64,000 bases of DNA from assembly GCA_019828595.1 (NCBI GenBank), contig JAHQRK010000016.1, positions 1,240,001 to 1,304,000 on the forward strand, in the 5' to 3' direction. Below are positions 10,131-21,700 of this stretch, piece by piece; the stretch's first letter is position 1; the number at the start of each line of letters is the position of its first letter. The DNA comes from Aphanomyces cochlioides. Its lineage: Eukaryota > Oomycota > Saprolegniomycetes > Saprolegniales > Verrucalvaceae. The notes below the pieces were generated by a model. The model made no database searches. It had not been told where the DNA came from and saw nothing but the letters and a program-made list of their open reading frames with translations. Position numbers and translations under genes: made by a program.

Positions 10131-11708
10131 TTAATAGAACTCGGGTAATGATGCACGACCGTTTCCTGATTGTCGCCATGATTGCCATGACTGTGGAGTG
10201 AATTGATATCGCCTCTCGACGCTGCTCTGTATGTCAACATCAGCCCACTCGTGATGACTGCTTTGTTTTGGACTCTCGACATCTCTCCACGGCACAACGT
10301 CGTCGTCTATTGGATACAGATCTTCGCCCAAGTCATGGGTGGCCATCGGCTGCCACTCGACAAACCAACCTTGCCAGTGCAAAAATCCTCCCGTGATGCC
10401 GCACACAAGTGCCGTGAAGACCAATGCCATCAATGCAAACACAATATTTGAACCCAATTGATTGCCAACTTCGCTGCAGCCTTCCCAGAGTGCACAAGTC
10501 TTCACATTAGATGGCAAAGTCTGATATATGTGTGCTGCATTGCACTGGGAAGCTGCAACAACTCGTTCAGTTGCAGCACAGGCGCCGGCAGCCATAAGTC
10601 CCCATACCGCATTGAACAAATGGACAGAAACAATCTCGAGAGCGTCATCAAGTCGAAGCCATCGGGAAAAAGTAGAGGCACCCACAAAGATTGCCCCCGC
10701 CACAATGCCAATCACGACTGCAGATGCAACCGAGGCTGTAGACGCAGCCGCTGAAATGGCCACCATGCCGCTTAAAAAGCCATGGTTGATAGGAAATCTG
10801 ACGGGGATAAAATATGCAATTACACAACTTGTAAAACTTGCCGCCACTGAGCTAGTAACGAGATTGACGCAACTGGAGAGCGCAACATTTACACACGGGC
10901 CTTCCAAAGTGTTCGTCGATGCTTGAATCAAACCAAACCAGCCAACAAATATCATCCACGTGCCAAAAGCATGTCGGAAACTAGAGTCGGGTGAAGGCTC
11001 AGCGACGGGGGAGAGAGGCTTCTCCGTGTATAACGGCTCCCGAGACAAAAGGGATGCAATAAATACAGCAACTCCAGCGCATATGTGGATAACGCTGCAG
11101 CCGCCAAAGTCCAAGACGGGGGTGTTGAACAGTATAGAGGGAAGAACGCTCGCACGACTAGCCCAGCCTGTAGAGGACCACACAGCATGCACAATGGCAG
11201 GGTAAACAATGGCATTGACAACTAGAACGTAGAACCAAAGAACTGATTTTGCCACCCGACATCCCAAGGAGAGAACAACCAGAGTGGTCATGGTCATTTG
11301 GATAACTGCTTGAAGGAGCCAAAACGCCAAAACATTGGAGCCACTCTGGCTGCTATTGAGGAAAAATCCATCCGAGCCAAAAATGCCTGTATCGGGGCCG
11401 AAGGAGAGTGCAAATGTGATTGTATATGAAAGAACAACGGCGAGAGTTGACACAGCTAAGCTCTTGGACTCGGAGAGTGAGACGGCAGACGCCAAGTAGT
11501 AATATCCAACTTGAACTAGCAGAATTTGCATAGCACAAAACACAATCCACAGCGCATCGATGGTATCCTGCGTCACCAACGCTTGTCTGGATAGGGAAAA
11601 TGACTGATTCGCAAAGTCGTTGCCAAGCGCCAATGCAAACTCATTCCATGAATACTCCATCGCTGTCCCATTCACAATCAATTGGATCGATACATTGGAG
11701 AGCTCCAT
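10131..11708 (-). CDS. Ammonium transporter (Amt/Mep/Rh superfamily)
   Basis: 525 aa from the ATG at 11708 (MELSNVSIQL), single exon, about eleven hydrophobic segments. It is recognised from DFGGCSVIHICAG, the Amt signature carrying the conserved Asp and the first pore His, and from VSVHLFNAVWG, which carries the second pore His. NH4+/NH3 conduction across the plasma membrane is expected. The frame is open upstream to 11882 without a useful ATG close to the family start. A TCATTCC Inr-like element at 11754-11748 sits about 40 bp before the chosen ATG and supports it. The protein is divergent: the second half has WFGLIQASTN where most Amt proteins have a WFGFN-type block. A long hydrophilic C-terminus rich in Asp, Trp, Ser and Gln follows the last membrane segment. 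Confidence 0.88.
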   Translation of the reverse strand: MELSNVSIQLIVNGTAMEYSWNEFALALGNDFANQSFSLSRQALVTQDTIDALWIVFCAMQILLVQVGYYYLASAVSLSESKSLAVSTLAVVLSYTITFALSFGPDTGIFGSDGFFLNSSQSGSNVLAFWLLQAVIQMTMTTLVVLSLGCRVAKSVLWFYVLVVNAIVYPAIVHAVWSSTGWASRASVLPSILFNTPVLDFGGCSVIHICAGVAVFIASLLSREPLYTEKPLSPVAEPSPDSSFRHAFGTWMIFVGWFGLIQASTNTLEGPCVNVALSSCVNLVTSSVAASFTSCVIAYFIPVRFPINHGFLSGMVAISAAASTASVASAVVIGIVAGAIFVGASTFSRWLRLDDALEIVSVHLFNAVWGLMAAGACAATERVVAASQCNAAHIYQTLPSNVKTCALWEGCSEVGNQLGSNIVFALMALVFTALVCGITGGFLHWQGWFVEWQPMATHDLGEDLYPIDDDVVPWRDVESPKQSSHHEWADVDIQSSVERRYQFTPQSWQSWRQSGNGRASLPEFY

Positions 11709-12845
11709 ACTCGCGCAAGAGCAGTTCCGACGGTCGAAGATCGAACAGGAATGAAAAAACGAACGTTTATAACGTTTCGAACATTGCGTTTCGTCTGAGC
11801 ACGACCGCATTGGCGCAACTACAACAGAAATGGCTCTCGTGTCAAGTAAGTTTTCATGCGTTTTCCAGCTTGTTTTGTTCACTCTAACTGCGATGTATAT
11901 TCAGCTTCTCATAGTGCCATGCAGGGTCAAACATGCGCTTCGCTCAATCAAAAATAGCACAGTGAATGAAAATAATCGGCATGATACGAGAAGTACGATG
12001 GAAGAAACATCGATAAGCAGTCTTCTCTTGCCGTTCCACGAAGCAATACTATCTCGAGTCCCATGCAGAAGCAGGCCCACGTCTCCTCCGACGCATTCCT
12101 TCGGCAAATATTGGGCACTCAACTTCTTACTGCATGGAGCTTCTCACACCCTCCCTTGGGTTTGATGGCTGCACATCTGTGCGATGCAGCAAGGATCGTC
12201 TCCGTTGTGATGCGAACGACTCACAGTCAGCATTAAGTTCATAGCCAATATTTTGGTCAAATTAATCGAATAGTATATTGTGGATTCGCTAGAAATTTCC
12301 CAATTTGTATTGGTTTTTTGTATCAATCGCCAATCGCGCCAATACATTGGATGAATGAAAATTAGAAAAGTACTTAGAACAGTACTTTCTCTCATGGGGA
12401 CTGTACTTTCTCTCAAATTTTATTCAGCCAATCACAATCGCCCAAAATATTTATTAGCCAATAGCGTCGATTGGTGAATCGATCCGCCGGCGTGATCCGA
12501 TTGAACGGGGTCTGGAAATTCGTTTCAAATCAACAATATTATGAACAAGTTTAGTTTATCTGTGATATCCGCATGAGAAATGATTTGACACCCGATATGT
12601 TGTGGTCATGGATGTATCCTGGACAAGCCCGCAGTCTGTACACGGAACTGCAGATGTCTTGCCTCGGTACTGTTCTCTGAGTTGAAATAACTGCTTACCT
12701 CTGGGATCTACGCTTGTCGATCGCCTGTTCTTATTACAGACAGTTTTCATTGATTTTTCAAAAATGTCATTTTTGAAAGATCGGCAAATCATTTTTCAAT
12801 TTCTCGCAAAGATCGCGTGGCGAGGTCGGTATATCTTGGCGTAGC
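11709..12845. promoter_or_regulatory. Divergent intergenic region with a cluster of CCAAT/ATTGG boxes
   Basis: About 1.1 kb between the transporter and HECT ligase A. Seven CCAAT or ATTGG pentamers lie within 12309-12474: forward at 12330-12334, 12339-12343, 12428-12432 and 12458-12462; reverse at 12309-12313, 12346-12350 and 12470-12474. A 13-bp direct repeat gtactttctctca occurs twice at about 12380-12414. CCAAT boxes usually bind NF-Y/HAP complexes; use here is inferred. No convincing protein gene was found in the region. Confidence 0.5.
12789..12802 (+). promoter_or_regulatory. Oomycete-type Inr + FPR core promoter of HECT ligase A
   Basis: The sequence TCATTTTTCAATTT fits the oomycete initiator plus flanking promoter region consensus (TCATTYYNCAWTTT) at every position. 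It ends 43 bp before the ATG at 12846, the expected distance for a short 5' leader. This supports both the start codon and the lineage call. Confidence 0.6.
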
Positions 12846-15800
12846 ATGAATGCAGAGGATGACCAATGGATACGAGTGTCCTTCTCATCATTAAAGGAGG
12901 AGAGTACCTTGATTGAACTCTTCACATCACTGCAAGAAACAGCGCCGACATTAACACAAGACCCAACCACTACGACAAATTCAAGCACGAGTGTGAATGG
13001 GGTAACCATGTCGCTGGAAGAATTAAATCAAGATGCTGATGTTGCTCGACTACTTCTTTTTGCAAGACATCGACGACGCATCAACGAGTCAAAAGAGTCA
13101 GATCAATCGAAGAAGCGCAAAATATCTCCAAATGGTGGTGTCAACCCTGCATCTCTTGTTTTGAAAGAACCATCTTTACTTGGTGAATCACCTGAATTTC
13201 TTCAGGCAATACAACGGCAAGCGAAAAAAGGCGCGATCGTCGAAAGATTCGTTCAAGCAATAGATAAATATCCTCAGTCAACACCACTTTTAACTGTTCC
13301 AAACAATGCAGTGAAGGACTTGCCTGATGATGCGTTGATTCAAGAGTCAAGTTCGAGTGAACACGATTCGTTGGCTCTCAAGTTATTCTCGCTGGCATCA
13401 TGCCGCGTACAGCTGGCAATGCTTAAATCGATGGCTCCTGAAATTCGTACAGCCTGTGTCGTCGAAATGGTCGGCGCAATTCTTGATTTTCCAACCATGG
13501 GGCTATCGAACATAAAAAGGAAAAGTGCCGAAGAAGCGACTTTCGATGCAATGTACAACTTTGGGCGAAGTATTATGCAAGACCATGTCATGGGCGACGG
13601 ACTATTGTTGGTTCTTGCCCTAGGTATTTCAAGTGGCCGAATTCACTACTTACTGGAAGTTGTTCAAAACCTCCTTCGATCCCCTTATGATTACCACATT
13701 GATCCTCGTTGTGCCGTCTACTACGATCGACTCAGTGAAAGGTTAAACAATTACAGCCCCCCCACCAGTCTCAGTCTCCTCGACGAAACTCTCCTTTTGC
13801 ATTCTGTTCAAGTTAAATCCGATGACACCTTCAACGAAAAGGTTTCAATCGCATCAGATGGAGTGTACATATACTCTTGGTGCTCCTTGGGAGGCATGAT
13901 GAAGATCGGTACAGGGGTTTCCGGTACAGTCAGTGGACAGGTCTACGCAAGAGCGCCAGCAGCCATATTTCTTGAGTACTTTGCAGACAAACGTCACGTT
14001 TTGAGAGCTGTCTGTGGCCGAGTTGAGCTTGTTACAACAACTTTTTCCGAGGTATTGACTGAACAACCAACTGTTCAGGAAAAATTTGGCGAAGGTCAAC
14101 TTCTTGTGGTCTACTTTTATGACTCTGTACTTCAAGACATGTTGTTCGATCCTACTGATAGAATATGTATTCCCTGTGAAGCAACCATCGCGCATGCAGT
14201 CTTTGGTTCGTTTGTCGATGTAACATCTACTGTGCAGCAATTTGAGCCCCATACAGTTTTCACAGATGACCTTTCTCAGTTGCCGAACGCACAATTGCTT
14301 GTCATGTTATCCCCTTTGCCAAAAGAAACATCAGTTCGCTGCAAAATTTACCGTAAAGGTGATGTGATTTTCAAGCCACAGGTCGTATCGTCAGTCAGTT
14401 TGCTATATCGAGAAGATGAATTGTACCTGAATGTCTCCCCAGCAAGTGACTTTGAATTTCTTGAAGTATCCCCTGAAGATTTGCGTATCAAGAGAATAAT
14501 CAGTCGAGTTGAGCCAGAAAACTACCTCTCAAGCACGCATATTCAGTGGCTTACTGAAGGCGATTATATATATGACGTATACCTTCAGGGATATCAAAGA
14601 CTTGGTGTCCATGTTTACGACCTATTGAATTCGTCCATGAAGTTCTTGCGGACAATTGTCGTTCCATACGAAACATTGCCAGGAAAATGTCAATTTTATA
14701 CAAATGGACGAATATTGACAATGTTATCTTGTGGTAATTCTAGCTCCTTCACTCAGTTTGACCTTCAAAACTCCACCACCACACATTCAAGTTGTATCAA
14801 AATCGTTGAGTCACGTGCACTGACGTATGATTTCCTCTCTAATTCTGTGTGGAGCCTTGCCTTAAATTCAAATAAAATAGTATGCTACCAAAACAAAGGA
14901 CCAAGAGCATACTTGGGTAATAAGCATGTTTACAATACACTAGTGACTCCCGAAAGTGCCCTCCAAGCTTCTGATGTGCAGAAATACGAAGGTTGCAAAT
15001 GGATATTGAGAGTCTTAGCCAAGATGGACAAGATTGCAAGTACTCTACCCAAGCAAATCCATGTTGATGTAATACCGTTTGCTGTTGACCATCATGTTGA
15101 AACCTTTAAAGCTCTAGTTCAGAATGTTCGCACCTATGGGAACCGATTTTGCAGGGGGGAGAGTTTGGAACCGTGGGAGCACTATGCTCTCAAAGCCTCG
15201 CTTATTGTTTTAGACGCCAACATTGTAGCCCTTGATGTGAGCATGAATAACAAAATCGTCAAGCTCATAATGACTAGCGAGTTGTTCGATACCGTCTCCT
15301 CGATAGTTCGTTTTCATCGTAGAGATGACCCAATTGTCGTTTCCTCTTTACAATTGTACTTGTCTGCCCTCGACATATTTTATCAGGAACCAATAGAACA
15401 AATGGCACTGGTGGTCGAGTATATGAGCCTCTTGGTATCTGCATCGTTACACTTGAGCGAGGTACCTGTATTGAAGCTCCTGCTGCAAAGATTATCAAAT
15501 GTGGAGAAACTGAAGTATATTTTGGCCCAAACAAAGTTCTTTGACTATTTGGACGCTTTGCTCTCGTGTTCAGTAAATTGGGACAAAATGAAATCTGAGG
15601 ATCAAGAAATTTCTGAAGAATTAGTTGCATTATTGTACTCCATGACTCAAGTGCTTTTATGGGGATGTCGGAGACAACAAATAGATGATACACATGTCTG
15701 GTTCTACCTTGAGCGAGTTGTGCAGTCAAGCATACAGCTTCTCCAAATCGAGTCCAATCTCGATCTTCAGCACTTGGAATTCAGCATAGTAGGTCAAATT

Positions 15801-18751
15801 TGTCCCTTGCTTTTTACGGCTGTTGACCATTTTGCTATGGTACCACCAATGGAAAAGTATGAAAAAGTATGTAACTTGCTCAGTGAGTTCCTGAAACTTG
15901 TTGGTCATTACAACAAAATTAACTTTGAAGTACGAGAAAGTCTTATTGACAGCTCTCACACGACAAAAGTCATCAAACAAATGGAATCTCCCCACGAGTA
16001 TCAAAACAACATGCACGTATTGAATGAATTACGCATTCCGGGGGCAACAAAGCTTTCAATATCATTTGACCCTCGAAGCTCTACAGAATACGGATATGAC
16101 TATGTCACATTCTTCAAGGACGACACTCAAACGTCTTACTATGGCGAAGAAAAATACTCTGGTCGAGGTGAAGAACACAATTGGCCTGGTGTGGGAGACA
16201 ATCCCCCGCTTGTTATTGAAGCTGAGGACTGCCAAGTATTATTTCATAGTGATGGCTCTGGCGTGGATTGGGGATATAAGTTTACAGTTGTCGGGATAGT
16301 TGAAACTCACACAGCTTACCTATCACTTCCATGGTTAGTACATGTAGAAGAAGCGCTCGTTATGCTATTGACATCGCTATCGACGACATTGCTAAGAGGT
16401 AAAGTGCTTGCTCAAATTTCATCCACAGAGTCATTGCAACGAGTTCTATTGAGCAGCAGGCTACTTCAAGGTGGTAAACAAGAAACAACTGATCATATAG
16501 TTGAGTTTCTTCGTGAAATGATTGACCCGGCGGAGGGGTCAACAGCGGCTGAAGTTGTGGCGGAACTTAAACAAAAAATAGCTCAAGATCAAGGCTCAAT
16601 ACCTCATATAAATAGAGCTGTCCGCGCGGTTGCAGCCGCAATATTGCACCACAATCTGTGGGGCATGGAGGTTATCCAGCATGCAAATGATGGAGAGGAT
16701 CTTACATCTCATGTCCTTCAAGCTTGGAAAATAGCTCAAAAGATGCGCCAATGGTTTGATGTAGGGGATGCTCTGGAGGCTACAGTACACCGACCTTCCA
16801 TTGGTCGACCTGGATTAAAGAGACAACCATCAGCTTACAAAGGACAGTCAGAAGAAGCTATTATGCAACTTTGCCAAGCAGTGGTCGATCGAGCTGTATT
16901 TCTACTTGAATTTACCCCCGCATCATTTTCATTTATTCGAGCAGCAAAACTACGGTGGAATCTCATAGCAAAATATACCACTGCGATCCATCGTAAAAAC
17001 TCATGGCTACATTTAGTCAGTGAGTTGAATGCAGCGACTGAATTGAAGTCAATGCTCGAATATCGTAGAACTTCGATGGAACGCTTGAAAGCACCAAAAA
17101 GTATTACAGAATTAGTCCTCGAATTTGTTCAAAGTGATGTTGACGTTCAAGAGATGCAATCAATACTTGTGACAAGGAATTATCGGGCATCGAACCGTGC
17201 TGTTGGAATATCCACTATCGCATCTGCTCTCACTGCCTCCTCAAGCAGACGTTTGCAGCAATATCTATTGGAAGGAATGGCACGAAGTATGCGCCAGATA
17301 GGAATGGAGGATTGCTGTCTTACAAATATGCACTTTTTTAATTCAACCAATGGATGTGACGAAAAGAACCGAAAGATTCTGAGTGAGACAATTGCGGTCT
17401 GCTTAAAGGCTTTTGCTCAAGTCTTGAGTACCAAAACATCCGACACAAAAGATGCCAATATTGAATCGGCTATTCTTACAAGCACTCTAAAAGCTATGGC
17501 TATGGACTACGATGTGCGAGATTCGTATTTGCTTTACGAAAGCAAAGTCTTACCTCATATTTTGCGCTTGCTACCATCGGAAGACCTTCGAATTCGCCGT
17601 GCTGCACAAGCAATCATAAGAGTTCTTTTGGCTCATTTTGTGGCCGTACAAGAGGATCATGACGATGTTCCTAATCTCTCTAGCTTTCAGAAACAATTAC
17701 TGGCAGCTGTTCGTTTGCAACTTGAGGGTGTCGTAGCAAGCGCGCAACGGAAAGAGGATGGGATTTGCCTGACTCGAAATCAATCAGGGCCCTGTGCTCC
17801 CTATGTTCCACTTTTACCTAACCATTCAATTTCGTTTTGGCTCTTTGTTGAAGAGCCTGCATGCCAATATGCACTGAAAATTGGAGATGAAGTAAGACGT
17901 GGCCCGCACTGGATCAGCACTCAGGATGAAGACGGGGGAGAAAACGGATTAGGCAACATTGTAGCCATCACTAGCCCAACTACTGTCCAGGTTGAAAATA
18001 TGATTCTAAGTGTAATGTTTAAAGGTTTACGTAGGTGAAGTGGAGCAATACGAACCAAACTACAGTTTACACTTGGGACCCCAGTATTCCATTGTACGAA
18101 GTTCAGTTAGTGGATGAAGGCGTGGGAGGAATGTTATTTCTTCGAGGGAATCGTAATTTAGTTTGTGACACCGATGAAACGTTTCCGTGGAGCCATTTTG
18201 GATTGTTTCTGACCGATGAAGGGCAACTCAAATATGTTATTAGTTCTGGAGTCGAGAAAGACACAATATTCGAAAGCACAGACACTGTGCATATGAATGC
18301 ATGGAATCATATTTGCTTGGTAAAAGAAGATTCACTTTTACAGATATATTTGAATGGCTCCCTGGATTCCCAGCACAGACTAGAAGACACAGGAAAGGCA
18401 TCAAGATATCACCGAATAATTCAATCAGATCATCCTTGCATGGGAAGCGGAGAGATTAATCGATGGCCCATTCATTTCCCAGGCGCAAAAAGACTCGTCG
18501 TAACATTTGATCCATTAACACAGCTAGATAAAGCCAATGGCGATTACATATGCTTCTTCGTGTCTAACAACGAAGAGCAAGTATGGGGGGCTTCAAAATA
18601 CACTAATACTTTCCCTGGTGTCGGATCAGAACAGTAATGATATACTAATACTATCTTGTCAATAAATTTATTCACATGTAGGCCATTGCTGATACCATCA
18701 GACTCGGCGCTTGTTTATCTCCATTCTTCGTCTTCAACCATGAAATGGGTA

Positions 18752-18787
<36 letters not shown>

Positions 18788-21700
18788 TCCTTATTGAAAA
18801 TTAATAGGGTTTTCGCCTTCTTGTTGGAGCGGAATACGATGACGAAAGACACAATCGCGATACGTTTAACCCGTTTCCATTCTATTTTGGTGAGCCCCCC
18901 GCCCGAGTGTTGGATGCTCCTTCTGCCCGAGGCTGGATATCTCAGTTTGCTATTGTGAACTCACCACTATCAAATCATGAAATTGCTTTACATATGCGTC
19001 TCGAAAGCCAAGAATCAATGCCGACCTCTTTTCCGATCGACCGCGCGTTGCAAACTCTCGGTTTGATTCAAACATGCATTGAGACCCAATTTGGACGAAA
19101 GTTCATTATAAATTCTGCACTGATTCGGCATTTACTTGTTCTCTCTTTCATGGGAGCTGTTGAAACGCAATGCGGTGCGTTATATGTTTTAGCAGAGTTG
19201 GCGCCATCTTTGACCACATCTCAGATTGATGAAGCATTTGAGGGTGCATTTCCATCCTCCAAGTTGACGTTTATCGAGACTGTATGGGAGCACATCGGCG
19301 CAATATTGAACGTATGGCCACAAGAAGAACCATCTATTTATTTCTATGCCGTACTGCGAATCAAACTGTCTGCTCAAAATGTCATGAGCTTGTTTCGAGC
19401 TTATACAGCATTGATTGTAGCACTCGCAAAATCACAAGAGTGGCTTGAGTGTATATATTCACTTATATTGAGCTCGCTAGATCACAATAATTGCTCGTCC
19501 AATTTCAATATGGTTTTGGCGAGCATTGCAACGTTAGGGGGCTCGTACGACGGTGTGGGTATTGGCAGTCGTGTGGGTTGTTGTGTCAACATAGACGGCA
19601 AAGAGTCAATTGAAGTCGGCTCTGTCATCCAATTTCGTCTCAAAGGTGAAACTCGTATGGCGAATGTACTATTTGACTGCGACACCAGCCGCCCAGTTGA
19701 TGTGCCTATCGCTGACATCACGGTAGAAGAAGACGAACATGAAGGAGAAGAAACTATATCTAATGTGTGGGATAAAGATCAAATGCATGTGATAATGTCG
19801 AAGTTGGAAAAATTGCTTTACTCTTGGCATTTTATCCACAATCACACACAAAGTATCGTGAGGTACAAGCCCATGATAAAGACACAAGACAAGACAGAGG
19901 TGTTGGAGAGCGAACATCCCTATTTGAACGACACTCATCAGATTTATACCCTGGAATTCCCTGGAGCAGAGTCAATCGAAATTATATTTGATACACGTAC
20001 GGCAACAGAGTCTGATTGTGACTTTATTCGTTTTCAAAAACGCGATGGTAGTGGTGGCGTCTATGGAGATGACAAATATAGTGGTTGCCATTTTCCTGGC
20101 ATTGGCTCAGTACCTCCGCTACAAATTCCCTCATCAAGTGTTGATGTTATATTTCATTCTGACAGCTCGAACACAGATTGGGGGTTTCGTTTGAGTGCCA
20201 CAGCAAAACTGAAAGTGAGTCTTCCTACTCCTGAGATCCCACCAAGACCCTCGAGAGGGGCATGGAGCGATCTGAGAGCTCGAATATACAAGCTCATGGC
20301 CAAACACACGCGAGTCTTTGCACCATCATGGAGTCGAAGTATGATCAGTGAAATATCACAAACGGCGGTGTCACCATACGAAGGTCGATGCTTGACCTCG
20401 ATGCCGAAGTCACAAGTATTTGAATCAAAGCACCCATACGCAAACTCGATATCTGAATATATGGCTGTCACCTTCAAAGGCGCAAACATGTTGACAATTT
20501 CGTTCGACCCACTTTCGCGAACCGAACATGGGTGCGATTATGTTGTTTTTTTTAAAGACAAAAGTTTGGGTGATAGATGGGGTGAATATCAGTACACAGG
20601 GCGTGCTGGAACTGAAAATTGGCCTGGATGCGGTGGTCGCCCCCCCTTGATTATACCTGCAGAAGGTTTTACACTATTATGGTGCACAGATAGCTCCAAT
20701 GTAGATTGGGGCTGGAAATTTATTGTAAAAGCAAATTTCCCAAGTGTGTCGCCATTGGAATTGACCGCCGATCAGCTTAGTCAAAGGGCGTATCACATGA
20801 GCGAAATGTTGTATGAGGAAACAAAATATCAAAAGCGTCCCCTATCCAAGGCTTTTCATGGCTTTGAGCGGGATCATACTGTGCCTGAGTCAAAGACACT
20901 TTCATCTGCATTCTCCCCTCCATCAACTCGGAAGACACCAAAGTGGTACCGTGCTCAGGCATCGCTTGATATTGCATTGCACGAGAATCCTGACGAAGAA
21001 TCGGCAGTTTTGGTGGTACTCTGTCATCACGAACACGTCCGATTATGTGATGAAAACGTGGACTGGTTTAAGGTTGAAACCAGAAATGGCTACATTGGTT
21101 GGCTAAAGAAAAGAAAGGGTGACAACTGGCTAGTGTATCCGATTGATGGTCTGTCTAATGTCGAATATATTGACGAAGATACTGTCATCATGAGCATCGA
21201 TGACAAATATGAGCAAGATAACTCCGTCGATGACACGAATGAAGAACAAGAAGAGCTGGCTAGTTTCACTTCACACTTCACCTTGGAAGAATTGAAGGGG
21301 CATTCCCATCGACTTCACGCATTAGCTGTCGAGACGTATGATGCGCTTGCTATCCAATGTGCTCGGCATTGCCTACGTACAATGTTTTCAATATCACCTT
21401 GTCCCTTCATACCAGAAGCATCTTCATCGACAGTACTCGTTGATATAATAGTAACTCTACTTAAACAATCACAACCACAGCATGATGATTACCTGAAGCA
21501 CCAATTACACAAATGGATACATGCTGTTCCAATGTTTTTAAGCGATGTACTTTCCTTTGCCACATCCAGTCTGTATCAGGCAATGGAGAAATTACCCAAA
21601 AGTAGGGCAATTGTTCGAACTCTTGAAAGCCCTCATCCATATAATGATAACACTGATGCATATTGGAGAGTTGACATGCCTGGTGCAACACGAATTAAAG

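Noticed and set aside
10203..11887. Plus-strand open frames opposite the ammonium transporter
   Set aside because: They are antisense shadows of a long membrane-protein frame with clear Amt signatures.
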